NCBI RefSeq assembly: GCF_001698125.1
Contig: NZ_CP013855.1
Span: 62,001-126,000 of the forward strand
Direction: 5' to 3'
DNA: 64,000 nucleotides
Source of the DNA: Pseudonocardia sp. HH130630-07
GTDB lineage: Bacteria > Actinomycetota > Actinomycetes > Mycobacteriales > Pseudonocardiaceae
This document shows, piece after piece, positions 54,293-62,824 of this stretch (position 1 is the first letter of the stretch; each line of letters opens with the position of its first letter). A model generated the notes under the pieces. That model saw only the letters and a program-made list of their open reading frames with translations. It had not been told where the DNA came from and did no database searches. Made by a program: the position numbers and the translations under genes.

Positions 54293-54325
54293 AACGGCCG
54301 CCCGCGGAGTCCGCGGGCGGCCGTT
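54293..54325. terminator. Bidirectional terminator hairpin
   Basis: A perfect 16-bp inverted repeat, AACGGCCGCCCGCGGA then one base then TCCGCGGGCGGCCGTT, lies between the convergent ends of the oxygenase (54272) and the P450 (54346). No long T-run follows, which is common in actinomycetes. It should stop transcription from both sides. Confidence 0.85.
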
Positions 54326-54345
54326 CTCGTGGTTGGAGGGTGTCC

Positions 54346-55530
54346 TCACCAGGTGACGGGCAGGTGGTTGAACCCTCCGGACAGCGACACCGAGTCGGCG
54401 TCGAGGTCCAGCAGGGGGGTGGTGGGTCGCAGCCCGGGCAGGCGCCCGAACAGCGTCACGAACGCCGACTGCAGCTCGACCCGGGCCAGCGGGGCGCCGA
54501 CGCAGTGCCAGATCCCGTGCCCGAACGTCATGTGCGGGTTCGGGTGGCGCTCGACGTCGAACTCGGAGGGACGGTCGAACTCACGCGGGTCGAAGTTGGT
54601 CAGGGTGAAGTCGAGGAGCACCAGGTCCCCCTCGCGGATGGTCACGCCACCGATCTCGATGTCGGCGTTGGCGTAGCGCGGCAGGCTCGAGTCGCCCGCC
54701 GAGGCGGTCCGCAGCACCTCCTCCACCGCGTGCTTGAGCACGGTGGGGTCCGCCTGCGCCGCGGCGCGCTGCTCCGGGTACTCGGCGAGCAGCACCACGC
54801 CGACGTCGATGTGGCTGACCACACTGTCCAGGCCGGCGAACAGGAGTCCGGCGCACCGGGTGGCGATCACCTGGTCGGACAACCCGGCCTCGATCAACCG
54901 GCTGATCACGTCGTCGCCCGGGTCGGACCGCTTCCCGGCGACGAGGTCGTTGAGGAAGGCCGACATCGCCAGCCCGGCATCTCGGGCGCTCTGCGGGTCC
55001 GTCAGCACCGCCATCGCGCCGAGGAGCTCGAACATCCGGCCGCGCTTGTCCGGGGCGACCCCGATCAGCCCGTAGAGCACGTTGAGCGCGAACGGCATCG
55101 AGAAGTCACGGTGCAGGTCCGCGGGAGGGCCGGCCGCCTCCATGGCGTCGACCAGCTCGTTCGCCGAGGCGTCCACCATCGGTCGCAGCGCGTTGATGCG
55201 TCGCAACGAGAACATCGGGCTCAGCGTGGAGCGCATGTCGGTGTGCTCGCGCATCCCGGTCTCGCCGTCACCCTCGATGATCAGCATGTCCATGAACGGG
55301 TTGTCCATGTAGCGCGGCGCCGACGCGGGGTCCTTGTGCGAACGTCCGACCCGCTTGTCCATCAGCAGTTGTTTCAGCTCGGCGTACCGGGTGACCAGCC
55401 ACGCCTCGTCGCCGGCCGGGGTGCGCACCCGGTGCACCGGAGCCTGCTCCTGCAGCCGCGCCATCTCCTGGCTCGGGCGCAGGCGCTGCTTCGGCCCGGT
55501 GGCGACCGTCGGGATGTCGTTCGTGGTCAT
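54346..55530 (-). CDS. Cytochrome P450 (bacterial class I, macrolide-tailoring type)
   Basis: 394 residues from ATG 55530 behind GAAGGA. Haem-binding loop FGHGIWHCVGAPLAR with the Cys ligand (Trp where His is common), K-helix EEVLR, I-helix LLFAGLDSVVSHID where the usual AGxDT is AGLDS, and the PERF-like region FDVERHPNPHMTFG. It needs a ferredoxin and reductase from elsewhere. It lies 37 bp downstream of the terminal PKS gene on the same strand, so probably oxidises the released polyketide. The Thr-to-Ser change in the I-helix could affect oxygen activation. Confidence 0.94.
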   Translation of the reverse strand: MTTNDIPTVATGPKQRLRPSQEMARLQEQAPVHRVRTPAGDEAWLVTRYAELKQLLMDKRVGRSHKDPASAPRYMDNPFMDMLIIEGDGETGMREHTDMRSTLSPMFSLRRINALRPMVDASANELVDAMEAAGPPADLHRDFSMPFALNVLYGLIGVAPDKRGRMFELLGAMAVLTDPQSARDAGLAMSAFLNDLVAGKRSDPGDDVISRLIEAGLSDQVIATRCAGLLFAGLDSVVSHIDVGVVLLAEYPEQRAAAQADPTVLKHAVEEVLRTASAGDSSLPRYANADIEIGGVTIREGDLVLLDFTLTNFDPREFDRPSEFDVERHPNPHMTFGHGIWHCVGAPLARVELQSAFVTLFGRLPGLRPTTPLLDLDADSVSLSGGFNHLPVTW

Positions 55531-55567
55531 GACGGATCCTTCCTGTTCGGGATCGGGGCCGTGCTGT

Positions 55568-58500
55568 TCACCGGGTGGCCGCCTGCAGGCTGGTGAGCCA
55601 CTCCTCCATCGCCTCGGCGGTCACACCGGAGTGCTCCTTGGCCATCGTCAGGTGGTCGGCGTCGATCGTGAGCACCGCGTCGGTGTCCAGCGGAGGCGCC
55701 TCCTGCGGGCCCTTCCCACCGGGCAGCGGGATCGACGCGCGGACCAGCAGGGTGGGGGCGGTCGTCTCGCCCACCGGGCGCAGCGCGGCCGCGCGGTTGT
55801 ACCAGTGCACCATCGCGGTGAGCCGGGTGCTGGTGAGCGCGACCGCCGGTGAGTCGATGTCGGCGAGGTAGTAGCGGCCGACGCCCTCGTAGTCGGCGCC
55901 CTCCCCCTCGGCGTAGCGCAGGCTCATCGTGTCGAGCATGATCACCGCCTCCGGCTGCACCCCCCACCGCTCCTCCATCAACCCGGCCGCCTCGTAGGCC
56001 AGCGAACCGCCGGTGGAGTGCCCGACCAGCACGAACGGTGCTCCGTCCGCGGCCCGGAGCACGCTCTCGGCGACCGACTCGATCGCCGCCTCGCCGGTGG
56101 CCGGCAGCGTCTCACCGGGCTCGAACCCGACCAGCGGCAGCGCGAGCACCCGGCGGCGGCCACGGAAGTGCGCCGCCAGCCGCGCGTACTGGTGCACGCC
56201 GCCGGTCGCTCCCGGCGCGCTGACGAAGATCAGCTTCGGTGTGGTCGGCCCGTCGGCGAGCACCACCGGGGAGGCGGGCCGCTCGAGCTCCGAGGTCCGG
56301 CTGAACGTCGGACGCAGTGCGGCGACCGCGTCCAGCATCTGCATCGCCTCGACGCTCTTGTCCCGGCGCACCGCCGCGAGGAACAACCCGACCAGGGTCT
56401 CCTCCGAGTCGGTGTCCACCGCGACGGCGGCCGGCTGCCCGCCCTCGGTCGGTGCGTCCGCCGCGACCAGGTGCCCGGCGAGCTCCTCGTGCAACCAGGA
56501 CGCGAGCCGGTCGGGGGTCTCGTTGTCGAAGACCACCGAGGCGGGCAGCGTCAGGTCGAGTTCGCCCGCCAGGTGGTTGCGCAGCTCGACCGCGACCAGC
56601 GAGTCGAACCCCAGGGAGAGAAACTCCTGGCGCGGGTCAATCGCCGTCGTGTCGGTGTGCCCGAGCACGGAAGCCGCACGGCTGATGACCAGCTCGCGCA
56701 GCAGCTCCTCCCGGGCGTCGGCGTCGAGGCCGCGGAGCCGGTCCAATGTGGTCTCGGTGGTCCGGCGCGTCGCCGCTCCCGAGCCGCGCAGCACCGACGG
56801 CACGGCGCCGGCCACGGCCGGCCCCCTGACGTCCGGCCGTACCGGCACCACGACCGGCTCGGCCGTGGTCAGCGCCGCGTCGAACAGGGCGAGTCCGCGC
56901 TCGACCGGCAGTGGCGGCATCCCGGATCCGCTCATCCGCGCACGGTCGGCGTCGGTGAGCCCGCCGACCATGCCGGCCTCGCTGTCCCAGGGGCCCCAGA
57001 CCAGCGACGTCCCCACCCGTCCCAGTCCGCGGCGGTGCTCGGCGAGCGCGTCCAGGAACGTGTTCGCGGCGGAGTAGTTGCCCTGTCCGAGGCCACCGAT
57101 CAGCCCGGAGATCGAGGAGAACAGGACGAACGCAGACAGGTCGGCCTCGGCCGTGAGCTCGTGCAGGTGCCAGGCGCCGTCGACCTTGGGCCGCAGGACC
57201 GCGTCCATCCGGTCGGGGTTCAGCGAGTCGAGCATGCCGTCGTCGAGGACACCGGCGGCGTGCACGACGGCGGTGAGCGGGTGCTCGTCGGGGATGGTGG
57301 ACAGCAGCGCGGCCACCTCGTCGCGCTCGGCGACGTCGGCCGCCAGCACCGTGACGTCGGCGCCGTGCGCGGTCAGCTCGGCGCGCAGCTCCAGGGCCCC
57401 CGGGGCGTCCGGGCCGCGGCGCCCGGTCAGCAGCAGGTGCCGCACGCCGTGCTCGGAGACCAGGTGCCGGGCCAGCTCGGCGCCGAGACCACCGGTGCCC
57501 CCGGTGATCAGCACCGTGCCGTCGGGGTCGCGGGCCGGCGGCACGGTCAGCACCAGCTTGCCGACGTGGCGGGCGGCACTCATGTGCGTGAACGCGGCCC
57601 GGGCGCTGCGCACGTCCCAGGTACGCACCGGCAACGGGGCCAGTACCCCGGATTCGAACAGTTCCAGCAGCGTCTGCCACATCGCCGCGATCCGGTCCGG
57701 GCCGGCTTCCATCAGGTCGAACGCCCGGTAGGCGACACCGGGCAGGGCGTCCGGGTCGCGGACGTCGGTCTTGCCCATCTCGACGAACCGGCCACCGTCG
57801 CCGAGCAGCCCGAGCGAGGCGTCGACGAACTCACCGGACAGCGCGTTGAGCACGACGTCGATGCCGGCGCCGGCCCAGGCCGAGGCGAAGTCGGTCGTGC
57901 GCGAGGAGGCGATGTGGTCGTCGGCGACACCGAGGTCGCGGAGCACGTCCTGCTTGGCGTCGCTGGCGGTGGCGTAGACCTCGGCCCCGAGGTGGTGGGC
58001 GATCTGGATCGCGGCCATGCCCACCCCGCCGGCGCCGGCGTGCACCAGGACCTTCTCCCCCGCACGCAGGCCGGCCAGGTCGACCAGCGCGTACCAGGCG
58101 GTGAGGAACACCAGGGGCACCGACGCCGCCTGCGCCCAGGACCAGGGCTCCGGCACCCGCACCAGCAGACGCTCGTCCGTGACGCCGATCGGCCCGAACC
58201 CGCCGAAGACCAGGCCGGTCACGCGGTCGCCGGTGCGCAGACCGGTCACCTCCGGACCGGTCCCGGTGACCTCGCCCGCGGCCTCCCCGCCGAGCAGCCC
58301 GGCCTCCCCGGGATACATGCCCAGCGTGGTGAGGGCGTCGCGGAAGTTCATCCCGGCCGCCCGGACGCCGATCCGCACCTGGCGGCCGGTCAGCGGCTCG
58401 GTGACCTCCGGGCACTCCACGAGCTCGAGCCCGCTGATGCTGCCGGGCCGGGCGGGGTGCAGCCGCCAGACGGGTCCGGGCGGCACCAGGTCCGGCCCGG

Positions 58501-61500
58501 CGCTGAGGGGGGCCAGACGGGCCACCCGCACCGCGGCGTCGCGCACCGCGACCTGCTGCTCGTCGGCACCGAGCAGGGCGGGGAGCACCGACGCCGAGGC
58601 GAACGCGTCGTCCAGGTCGGCCAGCAGCAGCTTCGCGCCCAGGATCTCCACCTGGGCGGCGCGCACCAGGCCCCACACCGCCGCGGCGGCCGGGTCGCGC
58701 AGCGGCTCGGCGTCGACGGAGACGGCGCCGCAGGTGACGAACACCAGCCGGGTCGCCGCGAGCGCCGGGGTGGACTGCCACTCCTGCAGCAGCGCGAGCA
58801 CCCGATGGGTCAGCGTGTGCGCGGTGGCCGGGACGTCGACGTCGTCCTCCCCGGCGCCTGCGGTGCCCAGCGGGACCAGGAAGACGTCCGGCAGCGAGCC
58901 GTCCTCGCCGACCGCGCCGCCCAGGGCGTCGGCGTAGGCCGTCACGGCCTCCCCCGCCCGGTGCAGGGCGTAGCCGAGGTCGAGCTCGTCGCCACCGACG
59001 ACGGCCCAGCGGGTCCCGGTGGCGGGCTGGGCCGCGGTACCCGGCACCCAGCGGATGCCGGACAGCTGACCGGCGGTCCCGGCGCCCGCGCCGGATGCGG
59101 CCCGCACGACCAGCGACGCCACCGACAGCACCGGGTCGCCCTCGGCGTCGGTGACGGCGATCTCGACGCCGTCGCCCGTGCCGGGACGCAGGCGGGCACG
59201 CAGCACCGAGGCCCCGCTGCGGTGCAGCGACACTCCGTTCCAGGCGAACGGGAGTGCGCCGCCGTCGCCCCGGCCGATGAACACGTTGGCGTGCAGGACG
59301 GCGTCGAGCAGTGCGGGGTGCAGCCCGTACCCGTTCGCCGTCGCGGCCGACTCCGGCGCGACGACCTCGGCGAACACCTCGTCCCCGCGGGTGTAGACCG
59401 ACCGAAGACCCCGGAAGGCGGGCCCGTACTGCAGGCCGGTCTCGGCGTAGCGTTCGTAGAACCCCTCGAGCGAGACCTCGGTCGCGCCCGCCGGCGGCCA
59501 CACGCCGCCGTCGAAGCCGAGGTCGACCGGGTCGCCCGCCAGGGAACCGACCGCGTGCACCATCCACTCGCCGCCGTCCGGGCGGGCGTGCACGGTGATC
59601 TCGCAGCGGTCGTGCCCGTCCGGTTCCCCGACACGGACCTGCACCGTCACCGCGTCACGGTCGGGCAGGACGACCGGCGCGACCAGCGTCAGGTCCTCGA
59701 TCCGGTGCCGGCCGACCGCGTCGCCGGCCCGGTTCACCAGCTCGACGGTGGCCGCACCGGGCATGATGACGTGCCCGCCGACGACGTGGTCGGCCAGCCA
59801 GGGGTGCGAGCGCACCGACAGGTGCCCGGTCAGCACCGTCTCGCCGGTACCGGCGACCGGGACGGGCGGGCCGAGCAGCGGGTGTCCCGTCGTCGCCGGC
59901 CGTGGCCAGTAGCGCTCGTGGCGGAACGGGTAGGTCGGCAGATCCACCCACCGGGCCCCGGTGCCGGCGAACAGCGCCGGCCAGTCGACGGCGACGCCGA
60001 CGGAGTGCATCCCGGCCAGCGCGGCGACCGCGGACTCCTCCTCGCTGCGGTCACGGCGCAGCAGCGGGACCACCGTGGCCGACGCCGGGAGCGACTGGGC
60101 GGCCGCCGCGGCGAGCACACCTCCGGGCCCGACCTCGACGAACGTGGTCACGCCCGCGGCGGACATCGCGCGGACGCCGTCGGCGAACCGGACGGTCTCC
60201 CGGACGTGGCGCACCCAGTAGTCGGCGCCGAGGTCGGTGGCCGGCTCGCCGGTGACGTCGGAGATCACCGGGATGGTGGGCTCGCCGAACACGATCGGGG
60301 ACAGGGCGGCCCGGAAGTCCTCGAGCATCGGGTCCATCAGCGGGGAGTGGAACGCGTGGCTGACCGAGAGCCGCGTGCTGCGCCGCCCGCCCAGGCCGGC
60401 CAGCACCGCGTCGACGGCGTCCTCGGCGCCGGAGAGCACGACCGCGCCGGGGGTGTTCAGCGCGGCCACCGACACGACGCCCTCGAGCAGCGGCGTCACC
60501 TCGTCCTCGGTGGCGCGGACCGACACCATCACCCCGCCGGCCGGCAGGGCCTGCATCAACCGTCCGCGGGCGGCGACGAGCCGGGCCGCGTCGGGGAGCG
60601 AGAGGACCCCGGCGACGTGCGCGGCCGCGATCTCGCCGACCGAGTGCCCGGCGAGCATCCCCGGCCGCACGCCCCACGACTCGACCAGCCGGTAGAGCGC
60701 GACCTCGACGGCGAACAACGCGGGCTGGGCCCATCCGGTCTGCTGCAGCACCGACTCGTCGTCGCCCCACACGACCTCGCGCAACGGGCGGCCCAGGAGC
60801 GGGTCGAGCTCGGCGCAGACCGCGTCGAAGGCCTCGGCGAACACCGGGAAGCGGGCGGCGAGCTCCCGGCCCATCCCCAGCTGCTGCGAGCCCTGGCCGG
60901 AGAACAGGACGCCGACGCTGCCCGTTGCGTGCGCGGCGCTGCCACGTGCGAGCTCACGTACGTCGTCGGCGGTCGGCGCGAGCACCGCCCGGTGGTCGAA
61001 CAGCGTCCGGCCGGTGGCGAGCGCGAAACCGACGTCGGTCGCCGAGGGGCCGCCGGGGGCGGCGAGCGCGCCGATCCGCTCGATCTGGGCGTCCAGCTCG
61101 TCCGGGGTCCGGGCGGAGACGACCCACGGGACCAGGCCCGGGACGGGGGTGCCGGTGTCCGCCTCGGGGTCGGGGCCGGTCTGCGGTGCCTGTTCGACGA
61201 TGACGTGGGCGTTGGTGCCACTGATCCCGAACGAGGACACCGCGGCCCGGCGCTCCCGGCCGGTCTCCGGCCAGGGCTGCGACTCGGTGGCCAGCTCGAC
61301 GGCGCCCTGTGTCCAGTCCACGTGGGAGGACGGCCGGTCGACGTGCAGTGTCGCGGGCACGGTCCCGTGTCGGATCGCCTGCACCATCTTGATCAGCCCG
61401 GCGACGCCGGCCGCGGCCTGGGTGTGACCCAGGTTCGACTTCACCGAGCCCAGCAGCGCGGGTCGCTCGCGCTCGGCGCCGTAGGTGGCCAGTACCGCCT

Positions 61501-62542
61501 GGGCCTCGATCGGGTCGCCGAGGCGGGTTCCGGTGCCGTGGGCCTCGACGACGTCGACGTCGGCCGGGCCGAGACCGCCCGCGGCCAGGGCGTCCCGGAT
61601 GACCCGCTGCTGGGAGGGGCCGTTCGGCGCGGTCAGGCCGTTCGAGGCGCCGTCCTGGTTCACCGCGCTGCCGCGGACCACGGCCAGTACCGGGTGCCCG
61701 AGCCGCTCGGCGTCGGCGAGCCGCTCCACCAGCAGCACCCCCACGCCCTCGGACCACGCGGTGCCGTCGGCGGCGTCGGCGAAGGTCTTGCAGCGCCCGT
61801 CCGGGGCGAGGCCGCCCTGGCGGCTGAACGAGCTGAAGTTCGCCGAGGTCGACATCACGGTCACGCCCCCGGCCAGTGCCAGCGAGCACTCTCCGTCGCG
61901 CAGCGAGCGCGCCGCGAGGTGCAGCGCCACCAGCGACGACGAGCAGGCGGTGTCCACGGTCAGTGCCGGGCCCTGCAGACCGAGCGCGAAGGACAACCGG
62001 CCGGACATCACGCTGGCGGCCAGGCCGGTCGAGGCGTGCCCCTCCATGTCGACGTCCGCGGCCAGTGCCAGGTGGATGTAGTCCTGCCCGGAGGTCCCGA
62101 CGAACACCCCGGTGCGGCTGCCGCGCAGGCCACGCGGGTCGACCCCGGCCCGCTCGAGCGCCTCCCAGGAGACCTCCAGCAGCAGGCGCTGCTGGGGGTC
62201 CATCGCGACGGCCTCGCGCGGGGAGATGTCGAAGAACCCGGGATCGAAGTCGCCCGCGCCCTCCAGGAACCCGCCCTGGTCGGTGGCGCTGCGGCCGTCG
62301 CGGAGCGCGTCCATGTCCCAGCCGCGGTCGGCGGGGAAACCGGAGATGGCGTCACCCCCGGTGGAGACGAGCTCCCACAGGTCCTCGGGGGATCCGATCC
62401 CGCCGGGGAACCGGCACGCCATGCCCACGATGGCGACCGGCTCCTGCCGGCCGGCCTCGACCTCGGCCAGTCGTCGCCGCGCCTCGTGCAGATCGGCGGT
62501 GACCCACTTCAGGTAGTCGACGAGCTTCTCTTCGTCCGTCAT
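55568..62542 (-). CDS. Type I PKS, terminal module KS-AT-DH-ER-KR-ACP-TE
   Basis: 2324 residues from ATG 62542 (RBS GGAGAGG). An N-terminal docking helix (DEEKLVDYLKWVTADLHEAR) is followed by KS (VDTACSSSLVA near 199, EAHGTGTRLGD, SNLGHTQAAAG). The AT has GHSVGE near 634 and SHAFHSP near 730, the HAFH signature of malonyl-CoA. DH (HVVGGHVIMP near 919; DAVLH near 1078), ER (VLVHAGAGGVGMAAIQIA near 1507) and KR (LITGGTGGLG near 1680; VLDD, B-type; Tyr in GNYSAANTFLDAL) follow. ACP (LGFDSL near 1980) and TE (GHSTGG near 2177) end the protein. All reductive motifs look intact, so the last two-carbon unit should be fully reduced before the TE releases the chain by cyclisation or hydrolysis. Together with the next gene it is the end of a longer assembly line. 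Confidence 0.96.
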   Translation of the reverse strand: MTDEEKLVDYLKWVTADLHEARRRLAEVEAGRQEPVAIVGMACRFPGGIGSPEDLWELVSTGGDAISGFPADRGWDMDALRDGRSATDQGGFLEGAGDFDPGFFDISPREAVAMDPQQRLLLEVSWEALERAGVDPRGLRGSRTGVFVGTSGQDYIHLALAADVDMEGHASTGLAASVMSGRLSFALGLQGPALTVDTACSSSLVALHLAARSLRDGECSLALAGGVTVMSTSANFSSFSRQGGLAPDGRCKTFADAADGTAWSEGVGVLLVERLADAERLGHPVLAVVRGSAVNQDGASNGLTAPNGPSQQRVIRDALAAGGLGPADVDVVEAHGTGTRLGDPIEAQAVLATYGAERERPALLGSVKSNLGHTQAAAGVAGLIKMVQAIRHGTVPATLHVDRPSSHVDWTQGAVELATESQPWPETGRERRAAVSSFGISGTNAHVIVEQAPQTGPDPEADTGTPVPGLVPWVVSARTPDELDAQIERIGALAAPGGPSATDVGFALATGRTLFDHRAVLAPTADDVRELARGSAAHATGSVGVLFSGQGSQQLGMGRELAARFPVFAEAFDAVCAELDPLLGRPLREVVWGDDESVLQQTGWAQPALFAVEVALYRLVESWGVRPGMLAGHSVGEIAAAHVAGVLSLPDAARLVAARGRLMQALPAGGVMVSVRATEDEVTPLLEGVVSVAALNTPGAVVLSGAEDAVDAVLAGLGGRRSTRLSVSHAFHSPLMDPMLEDFRAALSPIVFGEPTIPVISDVTGEPATDLGADYWVRHVRETVRFADGVRAMSAAGVTTFVEVGPGGVLAAAAAQSLPASATVVPLLRRDRSEEESAVAALAGMHSVGVAVDWPALFAGTGARWVDLPTYPFRHERYWPRPATTGHPLLGPPVPVAGTGETVLTGHLSVRSHPWLADHVVGGHVIMPGAATVELVNRAGDAVGRHRIEDLTLVAPVVLPDRDAVTVQVRVGEPDGHDRCEITVHARPDGGEWMVHAVGSLAGDPVDLGFDGGVWPPAGATEVSLEGFYERYAETGLQYGPAFRGLRSVYTRGDEVFAEVVAPESAATANGYGLHPALLDAVLHANVFIGRGDGGALPFAWNGVSLHRSGASVLRARLRPGTGDGVEIAVTDAEGDPVLSVASLVVRAASGAGAGTAGQLSGIRWVPGTAAQPATGTRWAVVGGDELDLGYALHRAGEAVTAYADALGGAVGEDGSLPDVFLVPLGTAGAGEDDVDVPATAHTLTHRVLALLQEWQSTPALAATRLVFVTCGAVSVDAEPLRDPAAAAVWGLVRAAQVEILGAKLLLADLDDAFASASVLPALLGADEQQVAVRDAAVRVARLAPLSAGPDLVPPGPVWRLHPARPGSISGLELVECPEVTEPLTGRQVRIGVRAAGMNFRDALTTLGMYPGEAGLLGGEAAGEVTGTGPEVTGLRTGDRVTGLVFGGFGPIGVTDERLLVRVPEPWSWAQAASVPLVFLTAWYALVDLAGLRAGEKVLVHAGAGGVGMAAIQIAHHLGAEVYATASDAKQDVLRDLGVADDHIASSRTTDFASAWAGAGIDVVLNALSGEFVDASLGLLGDGGRFVEMGKTDVRDPDALPGVAYRAFDLMEAGPDRIAAMWQTLLELFESGVLAPLPVRTWDVRSARAAFTHMSAARHVGKLVLTVPPARDPDGTVLITGGTGGLGAELARHLVSEHGVRHLLLTGRRGPDAPGALELRAELTAHGADVTVLAADVAERDEVAALLSTIPDEHPLTAVVHAAGVLDDGMLDSLNPDRMDAVLRPKVDGAWHLHELTAEADLSAFVLFSSISGLIGGLGQGNYSAANTFLDALAEHRRGLGRVGTSLVWGPWDSEAGMVGGLTDADRARMSGSGMPPLPVERGLALFDAALTTAEPVVVPVRPDVRGPAVAGAVPSVLRGSGAATRRTTETTLDRLRGLDADAREELLRELVISRAASVLGHTDTTAIDPRQEFLSLGFDSLVAVELRNHLAGELDLTLPASVVFDNETPDRLASWLHEELAGHLVAADAPTEGGQPAAVAVDTDSEETLVGLFLAAVRRDKSVEAMQMLDAVAALRPTFSRTSELERPASPVVLADGPTTPKLIFVSAPGATGGVHQYARLAAHFRGRRRVLALPLVGFEPGETLPATGEAAIESVAESVLRAADGAPFVLVGHSTGGSLAYEAAGLMEERWGVQPEAVIMLDTMSLRYAEGEGADYEGVGRYYLADIDSPAVALTSTRLTAMVHWYNRAAALRPVGETTAPTLLVRASIPLPGGKGPQEAPPLDTDAVLTIDADHLTMAKEHSGVTAEAMEEWLTSLQAATR

Positions 62543-62757
62543 CGCAGTGCACCTCTCCATCTCCGGTGTGGGGCGCGCCGCGGCCCGGTCGCCCATGTCG
62601 TGGCCGGTGCTCCGGTCGAGGCCGTCCTCGCATCCTGGCCACGACTGAAGCGCACGGACCGCCCGGAAATGCCTAGTCTTGGGGGTCGCGTGCCGCGCGG
62701 ACCAGGAAGGACGGGTCCGGCGACCAGGTCACCTCGGCCGCCGCCGAGCACCCGTAG

Positions 62758-62795
62758 CCGGGGGAGTCGACGAGGTCACTCGCCGACTCCCCCGG
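62758..62795. other. Hairpin in the gap between two PKS genes
   Basis: A perfect 12-bp inverted repeat, CCGGGGGAGTCG / CGACTCCCCCGG, with a 14-nt loop lies in the 282-bp gap (62543-62824) just after the upstream PKS stop. It could be a partial terminator or mRNA stabiliser between the two genes. The rest of the gap shows no gene; the region nearest 62542 holds the RBS. Confidence 0.5.
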
Positions 62796-62824
62796 GATCG
62801 CGCGCGCTGCGCGGAGCCGACGCG

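Noticed and set aside
55568..62596. Longer start for the PKS at 62596
   Set aside because: The docking helix begins at MTDEEKLVDYL; ATG 62542 has the RBS GGAGAGG.
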